Translations under genes and position numbers: made by a program
Notes under the pieces: model-generated
The model's database searches: none
What the model saw: the letters and a program-made list of their open reading frames with translations, nothing else
What the model was told of the DNA's origin: nothing
In this document: positions 1 to 12,500 of the stretch, in pieces
Layout: each line of letters opens with the position of its first letter
How positions within the stretch are numbered: position 1 is the stretch's first letter
Assembly (NCBI RefSeq): GCF_000003815.2
Contig: NC_049984.1
Span: forward strand, 425,533 to 489,532
Direction: 5' to 3'
Length of the DNA: 64,000 bases
DNA from: Branchiostoma floridae
Taxonomy: Eukaryota; Chordata; Leptocardii; Amphioxiformes; Branchiostomatidae

Positions 1-517
1 AGAATGAGTCAGAAAATTGTCACCCGCTAACTGCCTGATCTCCTGTAATTTTGAGTCAGACGGACTCTTAGCGTTTTGATATTGGCGCCAAACTACGTAG
101 TTTTGTAACCATGGGGACGACAAACATATGTCTTGTGATATAAGTTCAAATTCTCTACTTTGGTGTCGTAACAGTCGCTAATACGTTAAGTACCGGATAG
201 GTGTAGGTTTTGAGAGTGTTTGATGATAAAGGTGCTTTAACTTTTTGGAGTACGAATTTGACTGTCGTGTGTACGTGCGCTTTTCTGTGCTCCACCGTTT
301 GAACTGTCCCTGCTTATCACGGCAGGTGTTGATATACCAGCTCCGAGTGGGACGGCAAACACAGGAAAGTCTGGTGACGAAGGTTCAAAGTCTCCAGTCT
401 GACGCACCTGTTCGTCTCGTGATGTGGCGGCGGCCGCCATGTTGAAGAGTTCGGTTGTCCCGTCTACTCGGCAAAGTTAGCGGATAGACAATACCAGGGA
501 CAGCTGTCTGGTCCAAC
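1..517 (+). promoter_or_regulatory. Upstream and leader region of gene A
   Basis: The stretch ends in the first coding exon (ATG at 518). Most of it is closely matched at 44640-45158 upstream of gene D, and the last 200 bp or so also at 30690-30939 upstream of gene C. Shared blocks include a segment around the TACGTA palindrome near 96 (A and D) and a GC-rich NotI-like core at 430-438 just before an upstream ATG. No convincing TATA box was seen. It is called promoter plus 5' UTR because it is the conserved block in front of exon 1; the transcription start is unknown. Confidence 0.5.
439..480 (+). other. Conserved upstream ORF in the leader of gene A
   Basis: A 13-codon ORF (MLKSSVVPSTRQS) starts with a strong Kozak context, GCCGCCATGT, and stops 37 bases before the main ATG. 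The same short ORF is in the leaders of gene C (30864-30902, MLESSVVPSRRS) and gene D (45080-45121, identical peptide). It could restrain translation of the main frame. Conservation may simply reflect recent duplication. Confidence 0.45.
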
Positions 518-3500
518 ATGGCTGCAGGTATGGGGCTAGAAGAATCAGGGTTTGAAAAGTCGTGGTGACACAAGCGTTTGGTATAGTAAAACCTACAAGA
601 CATAAATATAAATCAAACTGAAGTTAACTACGTACCTGATGTTGAGTAGCATTCCATTTTTCATTTACTAATTTTTAGCAAAACTACATTCATGTCACTT
701 CATGTTCATTGAAAGGAATCCCGCCACTTTTGCTTTATATTATTTATTATGAATTGGAACATGAGCAGGTATGATATGACAGCTTCCGCCTTACTATCAT
801 GGTGATTACAAAGTATTTACTTTGTGACCTTGTTCTTGACCCCAGAAAGGACGTTATAATCAGTTGCCACCTTTACTTTATGAGCTTGAGAAGGGATGGC
901 ATCTTTTACCTTACTATGGAAATTATCTACTTTGAGACCTTGTTGGTGACCCCAGGGAGGGTGTTGTAATTACTAGTATTTCGTCACGGCATGAAGTGTA
1001 ATTCACAAACATGCCGCAAAAAGGCGCCGTTGAACGCCAGCCGGTCCAAAGGTGCGGTCTGATCATATTGACCCGCCAGGCTGTGTTTACTTGTCACCAC
1101 AGTCCACCGCAAGATAGAATATATCTGATCGGTACAGTTGCAATAAATCCCATAACTTGTCACCTTTCTTTGTCAGCTCCAAAATAAAACGTACATATTT
1201 CATCAAATTCTTAAATATGTGAAAATAGTTTACAGCGTGAAAACTGGCAAAGGCATTGACGTATAACTAACAATGTTTGGATATATTAGAAGCTCAATAC
1301 AAATTGTGGTCCAGATATTGTAGGTACAGATATTTCTGATTTAACTTATACATGTATTTGCTGTGTAGAAGACCTTATAAAATCCCGGTATATCGTGACA
1401 ATTAAACAAATAGTTGATGCTGCTGAAAGCTATGTCAGGCGATTATGCTAAAATAATCCACTGCGCCTTTTCTGGTGTTTGCGGCTTTGATGAATGCAAT
1501 AAATATTTACATTTTCTACAAAACCTCATTCTCCACTGTTCCCCAGCAGGTTCTGAGGAGATGGACCTGTACACGTTCTGGAGGGCTGTGGAGAAGGGTG
1601 ACGAGCAAACTGTGAGGAGGGGGCTGCAGGCTGGGGTGGACGTCAATGTCACGACAGGATGGGTAAGCAAACTGATCTTCTCATGTAGCGTTCAAGCTTG
1701 ACGCTTTTGCCAGCAGAGCATGATGAACAACACTTTTATGGGAGCAAGGTGATTCTGCGCATGATGTAGTCAATGAAGCCTATCACGATGTCTTTAAAAT
1801 CTTGATATCTAAACTCATTTCTTCTAAAAACACTGTTGCTGTTTGTACAGCCGTCTATCGATACCTTCCAGGTGGCAAATGCTGACAAACGCTTTAAATT
1901 TACGTTTCGCCTCCTTGCGTCGTTAGACTTTCCCTTCAATCTTCGGACCAGTTTTGGCATCAGTTTTGGCATCTTATACGCCCAACGTGACAATAGCGTT
2001 GGTTTGTTATCATAGATACTTGTAGATACTCTCATTCTGTTTTAGGTGCGTGTATGTGTTCAAATTGTGCACGTGTACGGGGCGCTGAGCCAGAGGTAAA
2101 CAATAAAAGAATGAATGATTAATATGATATGAAAACAAACCTGTTTTTGTTGGTCAAATTCAATGTGTAATATTTGCTCTGAAGCGGGTTACGGGATAAG
2201 TGGAAATGACTGACCTTTTTCTTATGACGTGAACCATGTCAGTACGACTCGCGGTTCCCTTGTCACGATATCTTAGTCAGATATACATTGAAATGCCGTC
2301 TTGGTTTTTTGTTGCGCACAGAAATCTCAGCATTCATATATCAGGAGGAGCATCAAATCGTTTAGGAACGTCTTACAACGACGTCTAACCTCTCCCAGAT
2401 GGTCGATAAATTTTGTAGACTTCAGGAGGAATTCCTCCTCCACATGTGGGTCGATCTCTTTGACTGCGTCCAAGTAGCCTGGCCACCTCAGTACAGGGCA
2501 CTTCGGGCGGCACTTCTTCTTACACCAGCCGGATAGCTGCTTGGAGATTTTGACGCACAGTTTGGGCATCTGGCGCTGGTGCTGTGCAGGTTGAAATGGG
2601 AAAGAAACTATTTGTAAACCCTAACCTATTTCTTTGAAATTTTCCGTGGGAGCTGTGCACGTTGTAAATCACCGTGGTCAATGGTCAGTAATTTCAGATT
2701 TCGTCGGTGGATTACCCTGTATCATATAATATATGTTTGTATCCACACACTTACCTCTAACTTATCCTTCTTCATCGTGGCCAGCAGTTTCTTGAGTCGG
2801 TCCATGTCTGCTGTTCGGGTCTCCTTACAGTTCATCAGGAAGACTTCGTCTGAGATGTGGAGGTGATCTTTGAACTCTGACGCCATCAGCTGAAGAAGAC
2901 GAGCAGCCTGACGTTGTCCTGAGCGTTAAACGTGAACACGGAACGTCAATGTATGCCGTTTGCTCATTATGTTGATAACAGTTGAATTCCTGCTATGGCA
3001 AAACCATTCCTCCCTTTATTATTGTACAGCATGATTAATTTGTACAAAACTATTTCTCAGAAAAATAACCTACGCCCACACAGCTTCTCATCTTATTTAC
3101 CCCTGTCTCGCGACATTTTGTCCGCATGACTGGCCACTAAGATGACGTCAGGCTGTCGGTTTGGGTTGCAGGACTTGATAAAACTCAGCCACCAGTGGAC
3201 CTGGGGTGGAGCATGCGATTGTAAAAATACGTAAGGACTATATCGTGCTTTGACTTTAGACCGTAATGCAAATTAGAAAATTGCAATGTTTAGAAATAGT
3301 TTGCTGGGCCAATAAGGGTCCATGCAAAAGAAAATGAAACAATAAATTTACGTTGAACATAAATTTAAAAAAAAATCAGTTACCTGTCGTTCTTGGGTCT
3401 GGCTGTCGTCCATGATGTTGTACAGCACAATGAAGACGGTGTTCTCTGCATCCATGAACATACTGTGGGTTACCGCGTACTCCGCCTGCCCAGCGAAATC

Positions 3501-6500
3501 CCACAGGCTGACCTCCCCCACACCTGGAATATGGAACGTCCCAACATCCACCCCTGGGGTGGGGTCGTGAGGCTCCTCCTCTGACGACGGTTTACTCAGT
3601 CCTTGGAAAAATGCAGTCACGGGGCCCTGTTGGACAGGAGTTATTTAATTTTTAATCTTTGATGAAATCGCTCTGTGTGAGTAATCCAATATCTATTATT
3701 TCATAAACGTGACAAGAAAACCGTGAGTCGTCCACGTTTCTTCACCCATTCTTAGTCTCAGATAATGGTCGCAAACAAAACAGTTAGGTAAATAAAACAA
3801 CATTTTGCACATAAACCGGAAAGCCGTTTTTCGTCTTCTGCTTCAAGAAATGAAGTCAAACCTGTCTGGATATAGTTGACGTTAGTATTCGAGTAGTATC
3901 CTTTTACAATAATGTTAATCACTATCCATTGTCACTTGTATGTCCACAATTACCCTTCGGGTGCGGACTTGGAAATTAATTTTCCTTTCTAATAAAAAGT
4001 TTAAAAAGCGAAAGCAAATAGTTACTATTTTATTGTCATCGATGGAACCACTCTAAAACAGCCTTCTGAAATATCCGAAGAAGGAAATGCATTTGGAAAG
4101 TTTTATAAAATATCATAAAAGCTGACAACAGGGATGAACAACGATATCACTGTCCTCACGGTGCTCCATAGATGAACCTATACAGTACACAGTGTAATGT
4201 TTATGCTCATGACTGGGTATGGCGGGTGAACATGCTGCTTCTTATCCACGTGATGACTGTTGTCTGTGTTGAACCCGCCACTACTGACCCTGACCTTCCT
4301 CCCTGCACAGCGCCAGTCCACACCCTTGCATCGGGCTTCTACTGTGGGTCACACCGGGACTTGTGAGCTTCTGATTCGTCACGGGGCAGTCGTGAATGCC
4401 TGTGATGAGGTAATACACACTTAAGCTTGTTTCAAATATGACCATACAGATTACGTGGATGTTAACTTGATACTGATAATATACTGATTACATGTATTCA
4501 ATTTTGTATGTGCATTTATTAAAGGACGATACATTAACGGGTCAGCGGGGGAGCCAATACAAATGGAGGCTGCCCGCAGAGATCGATACAAAACACAAAC
4601 AGGCAAAAAGCACAATATGTAAGGTAGCAATATAAACAGGACCCTACAGATTACATGGATATGGGAATTTCTATTGATAGACTCCTTCTTACCCACGTGA
4701 TGACTGTTGTCCATGTTGAACCCCCGCAGCCATTATGACCCTGACCTTCCTCCCTGCACAGGGCCGGTCCACACCCCTGCATGTGGCTGCTCTCATGGGC
4801 CACACCGGGACTTGTGAGCTTCTGATTCGTCATGAGGCAGACGTGAATGCCTGTGATTGGGTAATACACACTTGTTTAAAATGTAACCCTTCAGATTACA
4901 TGGAAGTTAACTTGATACTACATGTAATATTACATTGTATACATTTATCCGAACTTGTATTTGTATTCATTAAAAGTGCGACGATACAATAACGGGTCAG
5001 TCGGGGAGCCGATACAGATGGCGGCTGTCCGCAGAGGTCCAGACAACAAGACAAACAGGCAAAAATACAGCATAAATAAAGATATCCAAGGTAACAATAT
5101 GAAACATAGTGTATATCTGGCATATAATCAAGACGTTTCAGGAGCTGTATAGCTGGTATCTAGAACTGTTTCTTACCCACATGATGACTGCTGTCCGTGC
5201 CGAACCCGCCACTACTGACCCTGACCTTCCTCCCTGTACAGGACCTGTCCACACCCCTGCATAAGGCTGCGGACCGGGGCCACACCGGGACTTGTGAGCT
5301 TCTGATTCGTCACGGGGCAGACGTCACGGCACGGGCTGTGGTAATACACACTTGTGTCAAATGTGACCCTTCAGATTACAAGAATGTTAACTTGATACTA
5401 ATATTACATTGACTACATATATTCCAACTTGTATTTGTATTTATTAAAAGTGCGACGATACCGTATAGGGTCAACCGAGGAGACCCTATTAGTGATGGCG
5501 GCTGCCCGCAGAGATGCTGACAAACAGGCAAAAAAAATCTATAAACAAATCTATGGTAACAATATAATATACAATATACAATATACAATATAAAATGGAT
5601 CCTGACGATTACATGGATATGGAAATGTATAATGATAGAGCCCTTCTAATCCACATGATGACTGCTGTCCGTGTTGAACCCGCCGCTACTGACCCTGACC
5701 TTCCTCCCTGTACAGGGTCAGTCCACACCCCTGCATCAGGCTGCACGCCGGGGCCACACCGGGACTTGTGAGCTTCTGATTTGTCATGGGGCAGACGTGA
5801 TGGCACGGGATGAGGTAATACACACTTGATTCAGATGGTCCCTATAGGTTATATTGATGATAAAAGTGTTTCCGAAGTCAAGGTTATTATCGACATCCGA
5901 TGATCATCAGTGTTTACATTTATATACTTACAATACAATGAATTACAAATGTGAATTGAAAATTGCGGAAATCGAAATTTCCGTCACCATTCTCCGTTTA
6001 ATTGTGGAATTACATACTTTAAGTAGCGGACCATGGTTAGCAGGTTTTAAAAGGACACATTCCGTTTACCAGTGCACGATAGTACAGTAATGTGCTAATT
6101 ACCTCCATGAAAAAATGGAGGTATAGTTTTGAGTGTGTCTGTGTGTGTGTGTGTTTGTGTGTGTGTCTGTGTGTCCGCATATTTGTGGTCATCATAACTT
6201 GAGAACCTCTTGATGGACTACGATGATATTTGGTATGTAGGTAGGGGTTGGGAAGACGAAGGTCAAGGTCAATTTTGGGCCCCCTGGTGTGTGGCCTTGG
6301 TACTGCAGCGCAACTTCCGGTGTTGCTATCTCGGTGTTCTGAACATGCTATGGTCAAGATTTTTAAGCATTAGATAGCTCTTGTGCTCAGGAAAAAATTA
6401 CGTAAGTTTGGGCCCCCTAGCGTCTAGTTTGGGAATAGCAGGGGCATTTTTGTCAAAAACTTCTGACGAGGATAACTCAAGAAGGGAACAACGGATTTTC

Positions 6501-9500
6501 ATCATTTTTGGTATGTAGGTACCTTAGACAATTTTGTACAAGATTAAATACTAATTATGCAAAATAGGAGTACATTTGCATACTTACTGAGGATATTATA
6601 TCATGGCAGTTTTTTCAATGTATCTCTTGTCCTGGATGTGATATGGTCTTGACATTTGGCTGGTAGATAGCTTGCAGTGTCATGACAAAGTGGGGCAGGT
6701 TTCAGCCCCCTAACATTTAATTGCGGAGCTGCAGGGGCGTTTTTGTCAAGACATTCTAAAGAGGATAACTGCAGAAAGGATTGATGGATTGTCATCATAC
6801 TAGGCATGCGGGTACCTTAGCAACTATGTTCATAATGATATACATTTTATGNNNNNNNNNNNNNNNNNNNNNNNNNNNNNNNNNNNNNNNNNNNNNNNNN
6901 NNNNNNNNNNNNNNNNNNNNNNNNNNNNNNNNNNNNNNNNNNNNNNNNNNNNNNNNNNNNNNNNNNNNNNNNNNNNNNNNTGGTAATGAGGAACTTATTT
7001 GCATAATTTATGTAAAAATTACAAAAACGCTTTATGATTAATAATGGGAATTTCATAATGGTGACATGTGTACGTTAGTCAATGATGAACAATACCATGC
7101 ATAAATTATGTTAATGTGCTAGTCAATTGCATGAAATTTACGAAAGCTCTAAATTTTCATGGAGGTATGAGGTCGCCGAACTCTAGTTTACATTGTGTTA
7201 CAACTGCTCAGGTTTTATCAATCATCGTCATAAAATGTGACGTAACGCTATTAAGGTTTGTGCACCTAAGTGTGGTGGGTCCACGGCAGGAGTTTCAAGA
7301 TCTGTTCCATGTCCCTTTGAAACCAGAGTGTTACACGGATTGGCGGTTATAAAATACTGGCTGACCACTTGAGATCCAAATAATACCAGCTTTGTCAAAC
7401 ACATGTTTGATTAAGTGTGTGTAAGCTTCGTGCGTCGACCCTTTGGTTTACTTTATTCATCTTGTTAATCGGAAATGTCTGTCAACGCTACTGAAGTAAA
7501 GCGTGAGACAAATGAAATTTATATTGCCAGGAAAAGTAACATATCTGTTTTCTCCCTGTACAGGATAGGAAGACTCCATTAGATGAAGCTAAAAACCGAG
7601 AGACTCGACGTGCCATGAAGGTAGGCCTTCTTTTCCTTGTCTCATGACATTAGTCTGACAATTACCTCTGAGGGCTGTGTTTTATACAAAGATAAAAATA
7701 TCTTACAGTTTAATTTTCAATATACCAAAGCAACCGGTATCATTGTCTGTACCCCTTAGATATTCTGTTTCCCTCCACTTTCTTCTTGATTCCAGGACGC
7801 GGTGCGAGAGAAGTCGTACCACGAGTTGCTGCAGAAGTCTGGCGGAGTGAAGGTCAACAGGTGTAAGGTGTTCGTGTTTGGGATGGCGGAAACTGGGAAG
7901 TCTACGCTGAAGAAAAGCCTAAGAAGGGTGGGTAAAAGTTTAGCTTGATTCTGAAATCATGTGCCAAAGTTGTGTTTAAATACAAACAAACAAATGAAAT
8001 GGACACTGGATTTGCGAAATCAAATTTCATCAGAGATGTCCAAATCGAGAAACTATTGTTCAAACAGGGCCCCGTGTCTGCACTGTTCCAAGGACTGAGT
8101 AAGTCGTCATCACAGGAGGAGCCTCACGACCCCACCCCAGGGGTGGATGTTGGGACGTTCCATATTCCAGGGGTGGGGGAGGTCAGCCTGTGGGATTTTG
8201 CTGGGCAGGCGGAGTACGCGGTAACCCACAGTATGTTCATGGATGCAGAGAATACCGTCTTCATTGTGCTGTACAACATCATGGACGACAGCGAGGAGCA
8301 AGAACGACAGGTAAATTCTCATTTATGTTCAAGATGATTCAGTTTCTATATTCTGTTACTTTTACATGTATCCTTATTGTCTCAGCAATTGATTTTTCAA
8401 AAATCACTGTCTGAAGTCAAAGCACAGAAATATTTTTCAACTTCTTCCGCGTTTTGACGTGAGAAATCAATACAATCCCATGTTCCACCCCAGGTCCACT
8501 GGTGGCTGAGTTTCATCAAGTCCTGCAACCCAAACCGGCAGCCTGACGTCATCTTAGTGGCCAGCCATGCGGACAAAGTGTCACGAGACAGAGGTAAATA
8601 AGTCGTTTTCTAAAAGACTGAAATAAAATCTGCACAAATTGGAAGTAACCAAAGTTAAAAGGAAATGTTACAATGGGCTTTCAGTCACAAACTAAAAACT
8701 ACTCAAGCTTATGCGAATATCTCGAATATATTGATAGCCTCACGTACGTTTCATTTTTATAATAACGTTCAGGACAACGGCAAGCCACTCATCTTCTGCA
8801 GCTGATGACGTCAGAGTTCAAAGATCACCTTCGCATCTCAGACGAAGTCTTCCTGATGAACTGTAAGGAGACCCGAACAGCTGACATGGACCGACTCAAG
8901 AAACTGCTGACCAAGTTGAATAAGGCCATGTTAGAGGTAAGTGTGATATAAAATTGTAGCAGATCATATGGTACAATGCATTAGGACATTTGCAATTATT
9001 GACCGCCAATAACTTATTTCCTTTTAAACCTGTACAGCACCAGCAGCAGATGCCCAAACTGTGCGCCGAAATCACCAAGCAGCTGCCCAGCTGGTGCCAG
9101 AAGAAGTGCAGCCCGAAGTGCCCTGTACTGAGGTGGCCAGGCTACGTGGAAGCAGTCAAAGAGATTGACCCACATGTGGAGGAGGAATTCCTGCTGAAAT
9201 CTACAAGATTTCTGGACCATCTGGGGGAGGTAGGATGTGTTCCTTCTGAAAAGGGTATGTCTAGATGAAAATATACTAATCCTGTTAGATCGAAACGGAA
9301 CATGGAAGCTAAGTTTTATCTACAAGAAGAAATTCCAATATGGCATTTATCGGGTAGATGCTAATTTTACGATATATTATCTGCTCCTACATACTTTCCA
9401 TGAAACTGATTTGATGTTGTGTCTTTTTTATACTGTAATGTCTAGGACCCGTGTAGTAGACAGACATATATATGACTAAAATAGCAACTTTGCTCTGCAG

Positions 9501-12500
9501 GCAATCTTCTCCTGTCCGAAAAGTATCGATCCCATCATTGTCCTGAAGCCCAACTGGCTCTGCACAGACGTCATCGGCCCAATGATGGCACCAGTCAACT
9601 TCCCCATTCCCCGCCCGGAGAGAACAAGCGAAGACTACGTCACCAGGGCGGAGATCCAGCGCGTCTTCCAAGACGTTGCTGACGTGGATCTCCTCATCAC
9701 CCTGCTGCAAGAGTTCCAGCTCTGCCACTCCTATGACGGACAGACCTTCATCTTCCCAGGGCTGCTGACACAAACCATGCCTCCTGACAAGTGGCAACTC
9801 ACACAAGAACCAAATGTGGTCTACTTTGGGAAGCAAGTCCAGTGTGCCGACTCAACTGACATGTTCTCCTCCGGGTTCTTCCCCCGAGTGCAGACCCGCC
9901 TGATGAGGGAGCTGGAGAATCCCCCGCTGCTGTGGAGAGATGGCGCCAAGTGTGCGGACAGGAATGTGGAAGGTTTAATCAAACTCTCTCCGGACGGCCG
10001 TGCAGTCAACATCTGTGTGCGGAGTGCTCAGGGTGACAAGGTGCAGTGTGGCAAGATGCTGCAGCAGCTGGAGAACATCATCGCTGATGTGCTGGATGAG
10101 TGCAGCCCAGGAACAGGCACAGTAGAGAAGGTGCTCAGCGCCCGTGCACTGAAGGAACACATGGAGGAATTCTACTCCTACGGCAAGGAGGAGATCAGCG
10201 AGGCAGCAGTAGAGGGCGGTACAATCGTCCATCCCACCCTCGGGTTCACGGAACGGGTCAGTGACCTGCTTTGTGTAGAGGAAGAGGACCCGAGGCTTCA
10301 GGGCTTAGGTATGTCTTCTGCAATTTTCACTTCCAATCAGGTAATAATAAATGTAACCTGGATTACCTGGAGGGAAGACTCGGAAGCTAGAAGTGTGGAC
10401 TTTGATGTTTTGATGTGTAATTAAGTCAGAGCGGTTTGTATTTGATGTAAATGTTCATGTTCATTCAATGGAACAGATAAGAAAAAAAGTCTGTGTTTTT
10501 TTTCTTCAACCCTTTAACTGTTACTAATTTGGAATTACTAATTAAACCAACTTATCAAATAAAAAAAATTTGGATATGGTATACCGACAGATAAATTATT
10601 AAACACTTAACTGTCACCGATTTGAATATCATTGGTAAACATAGTTTGGTGATTTACCAAATTGCTACTGATCCTCGAAACATACGAAACCGAAGCAAAC
10701 ATAGTGACTCTCTCACAACCCTGACCAACCTATCGTGTGAAGTGCATGCGGTCTGGTTTAAAGAGCTGTGATAAATGATGTCTCATTTTCATTGACAGGA
10801 AGCATTGAACACGTGATTTTCGTAAGATTTGTTATTGTAATAATAATAACTATTATGATAATAATGACAATAATAATGATGATGGTAGTAGTAATAATGA
10901 TAATAATAGAACTAGTGAAACAAAGCCAAAACTAGAGGAAAGAAGCAGTCTTTATCTTTTTCGTCGGGGCATTGAGACATCAAAACCAGTCTTCGTAGTT
11001 TGTTTTCAACATCCTCCTACTTCGAATGACTGAAATTAATGAAAGGCCCATCATCAAATTATCTTTCCATGTGTGAATGATTTTAATTTGGCTAAAAAGG
11101 AAATTCCACAAATATAACCAGTGTGGACCTGTTGGTGATTGTTGAAAGTTACATTTACATGTATTTATCGGTACCAACTCCACAAAGGAATTTGACTCTC
11201 TAAATATATTTCAATATTATCAAATATTTACATACGTTTGTTGTCAAGTGATTGATCCATCTTTTTCCAGTTAACTACTATGATACAGTCATCAACGAAG
11301 CCAGTAACGATTGGGATTTGCTGGCACTGAAGCTGGGTTTCAACGATAACGAGATAGGTGTGATCCGAGACTTGGAGCGTGACCAGGACAGCAGGTGCAG
11401 GGAAATGCTGACCAGGTGGAAAGACAGGGAGGGAAGGGAAGCTACTCTACAGGTTCTGAAGGAAGCACTCAAAGAGATTGGCCAAGTTCGGGTAGCAGAG
11501 ATCTTAGATGGTACGTGCATGTCGTCATCCTCATTGTTGTATCGATATCTGCAGATAGTAAAGTCATTATGGTGAGCAATTAGTGTTGACATCCTCTTTG
11601 TCATATTCATTTGCCGAAGCTTTGAAAATCAATACAACACCTAACATCTGCCGTAGGTAATGTAAATGGTTTGATATTTTCAAAATCTATAAACTATTAA
11701 GAAGATTCACACATTTACCACAGTTACTCATACCTCTGTTGCAATGGACCGATCCTGCTGATCGAACGCCACATCGAACAAATAGAACCGAGAAGAACCC
11801 CCTGTTCTATTTCGAACACCTCCGTCAAAAACAGCCCCAGTGGGACAGAAATGGCCAAAGAAAAATGCTATGCTATTCTTTGTTGAAGACTACATCCAGC
11901 AAGTATAGTTGTTCTGAGAGGGAGAACCACTGCATAACTTTACATTGTTGGTGGACAGGACGCACGTGTAGAGCATGGTATGTATAAGACACAGGACTCT
12001 GCACTAGCAGACTTTGTAGACCAGTCCTCTTAGTTGGCGTGTAATACAAGCTTCCTCTCTGCGAGTGCCCGAGCTTCTTTCTTCTTGATTTCGTTTATGT
12101 CATGAGCATGCATGCAACCATTATGCATGCAACAAACGCAGTAGAAACCCTGTCACGGATATAGAATAGTGAAATTCATCTTCAATATGCTTTGGGCAAA
12201 ATGGTCAGACTGGTTTTCACCTCGACCGCATGTCAGAAACCGGGCACTCCTGTCCATCGACAAGGTAATGCTATGGAGTGCCTCCCGCTTCCGCTTTGAC
12301 TGAAATTATAACGCCCTTACTGCAGTTATACCCCCCCCCCCTCCTCAAACGACTGTACCTAGTGGATCTAGCATTCAACAAAGAAAGCAGCGCATTTTAT
12401 TCGGGCCGGTCTGAGAGGATTTCAGGGCCAAAAGAGCTAAACAGAAGTCAGTCGTTTTTATCAGATAAACATAACAGCGGCGGCGGCCAGTTCTGTCCAA

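Noticed and set aside
237-440. Antisense ORF starting MAAAATSRDEQ in the gene A leader, also seen at 30476-30865 and upstream of gene D
   Set aside because: It overlaps the conserved leader on the opposite strand; conservation follows from duplication and the frame diverges after the shared block. A bidirectional promoter cannot be excluded but nothing else supports it.
1736-2035. Minus-strand 99-codon ORF in intron 2 of gene A
   Set aside because: No similarity to known families; the duplicate in gene D (46740-47040) does not keep the frame open.
9387-9836. Minus-strand frames within the COR exons (also 22384-22725, 22849-23244, 38645-39025)
   Set aside because: Shadows of the GC-rich COR coding strand; repeated only because the COR exons are duplicated.
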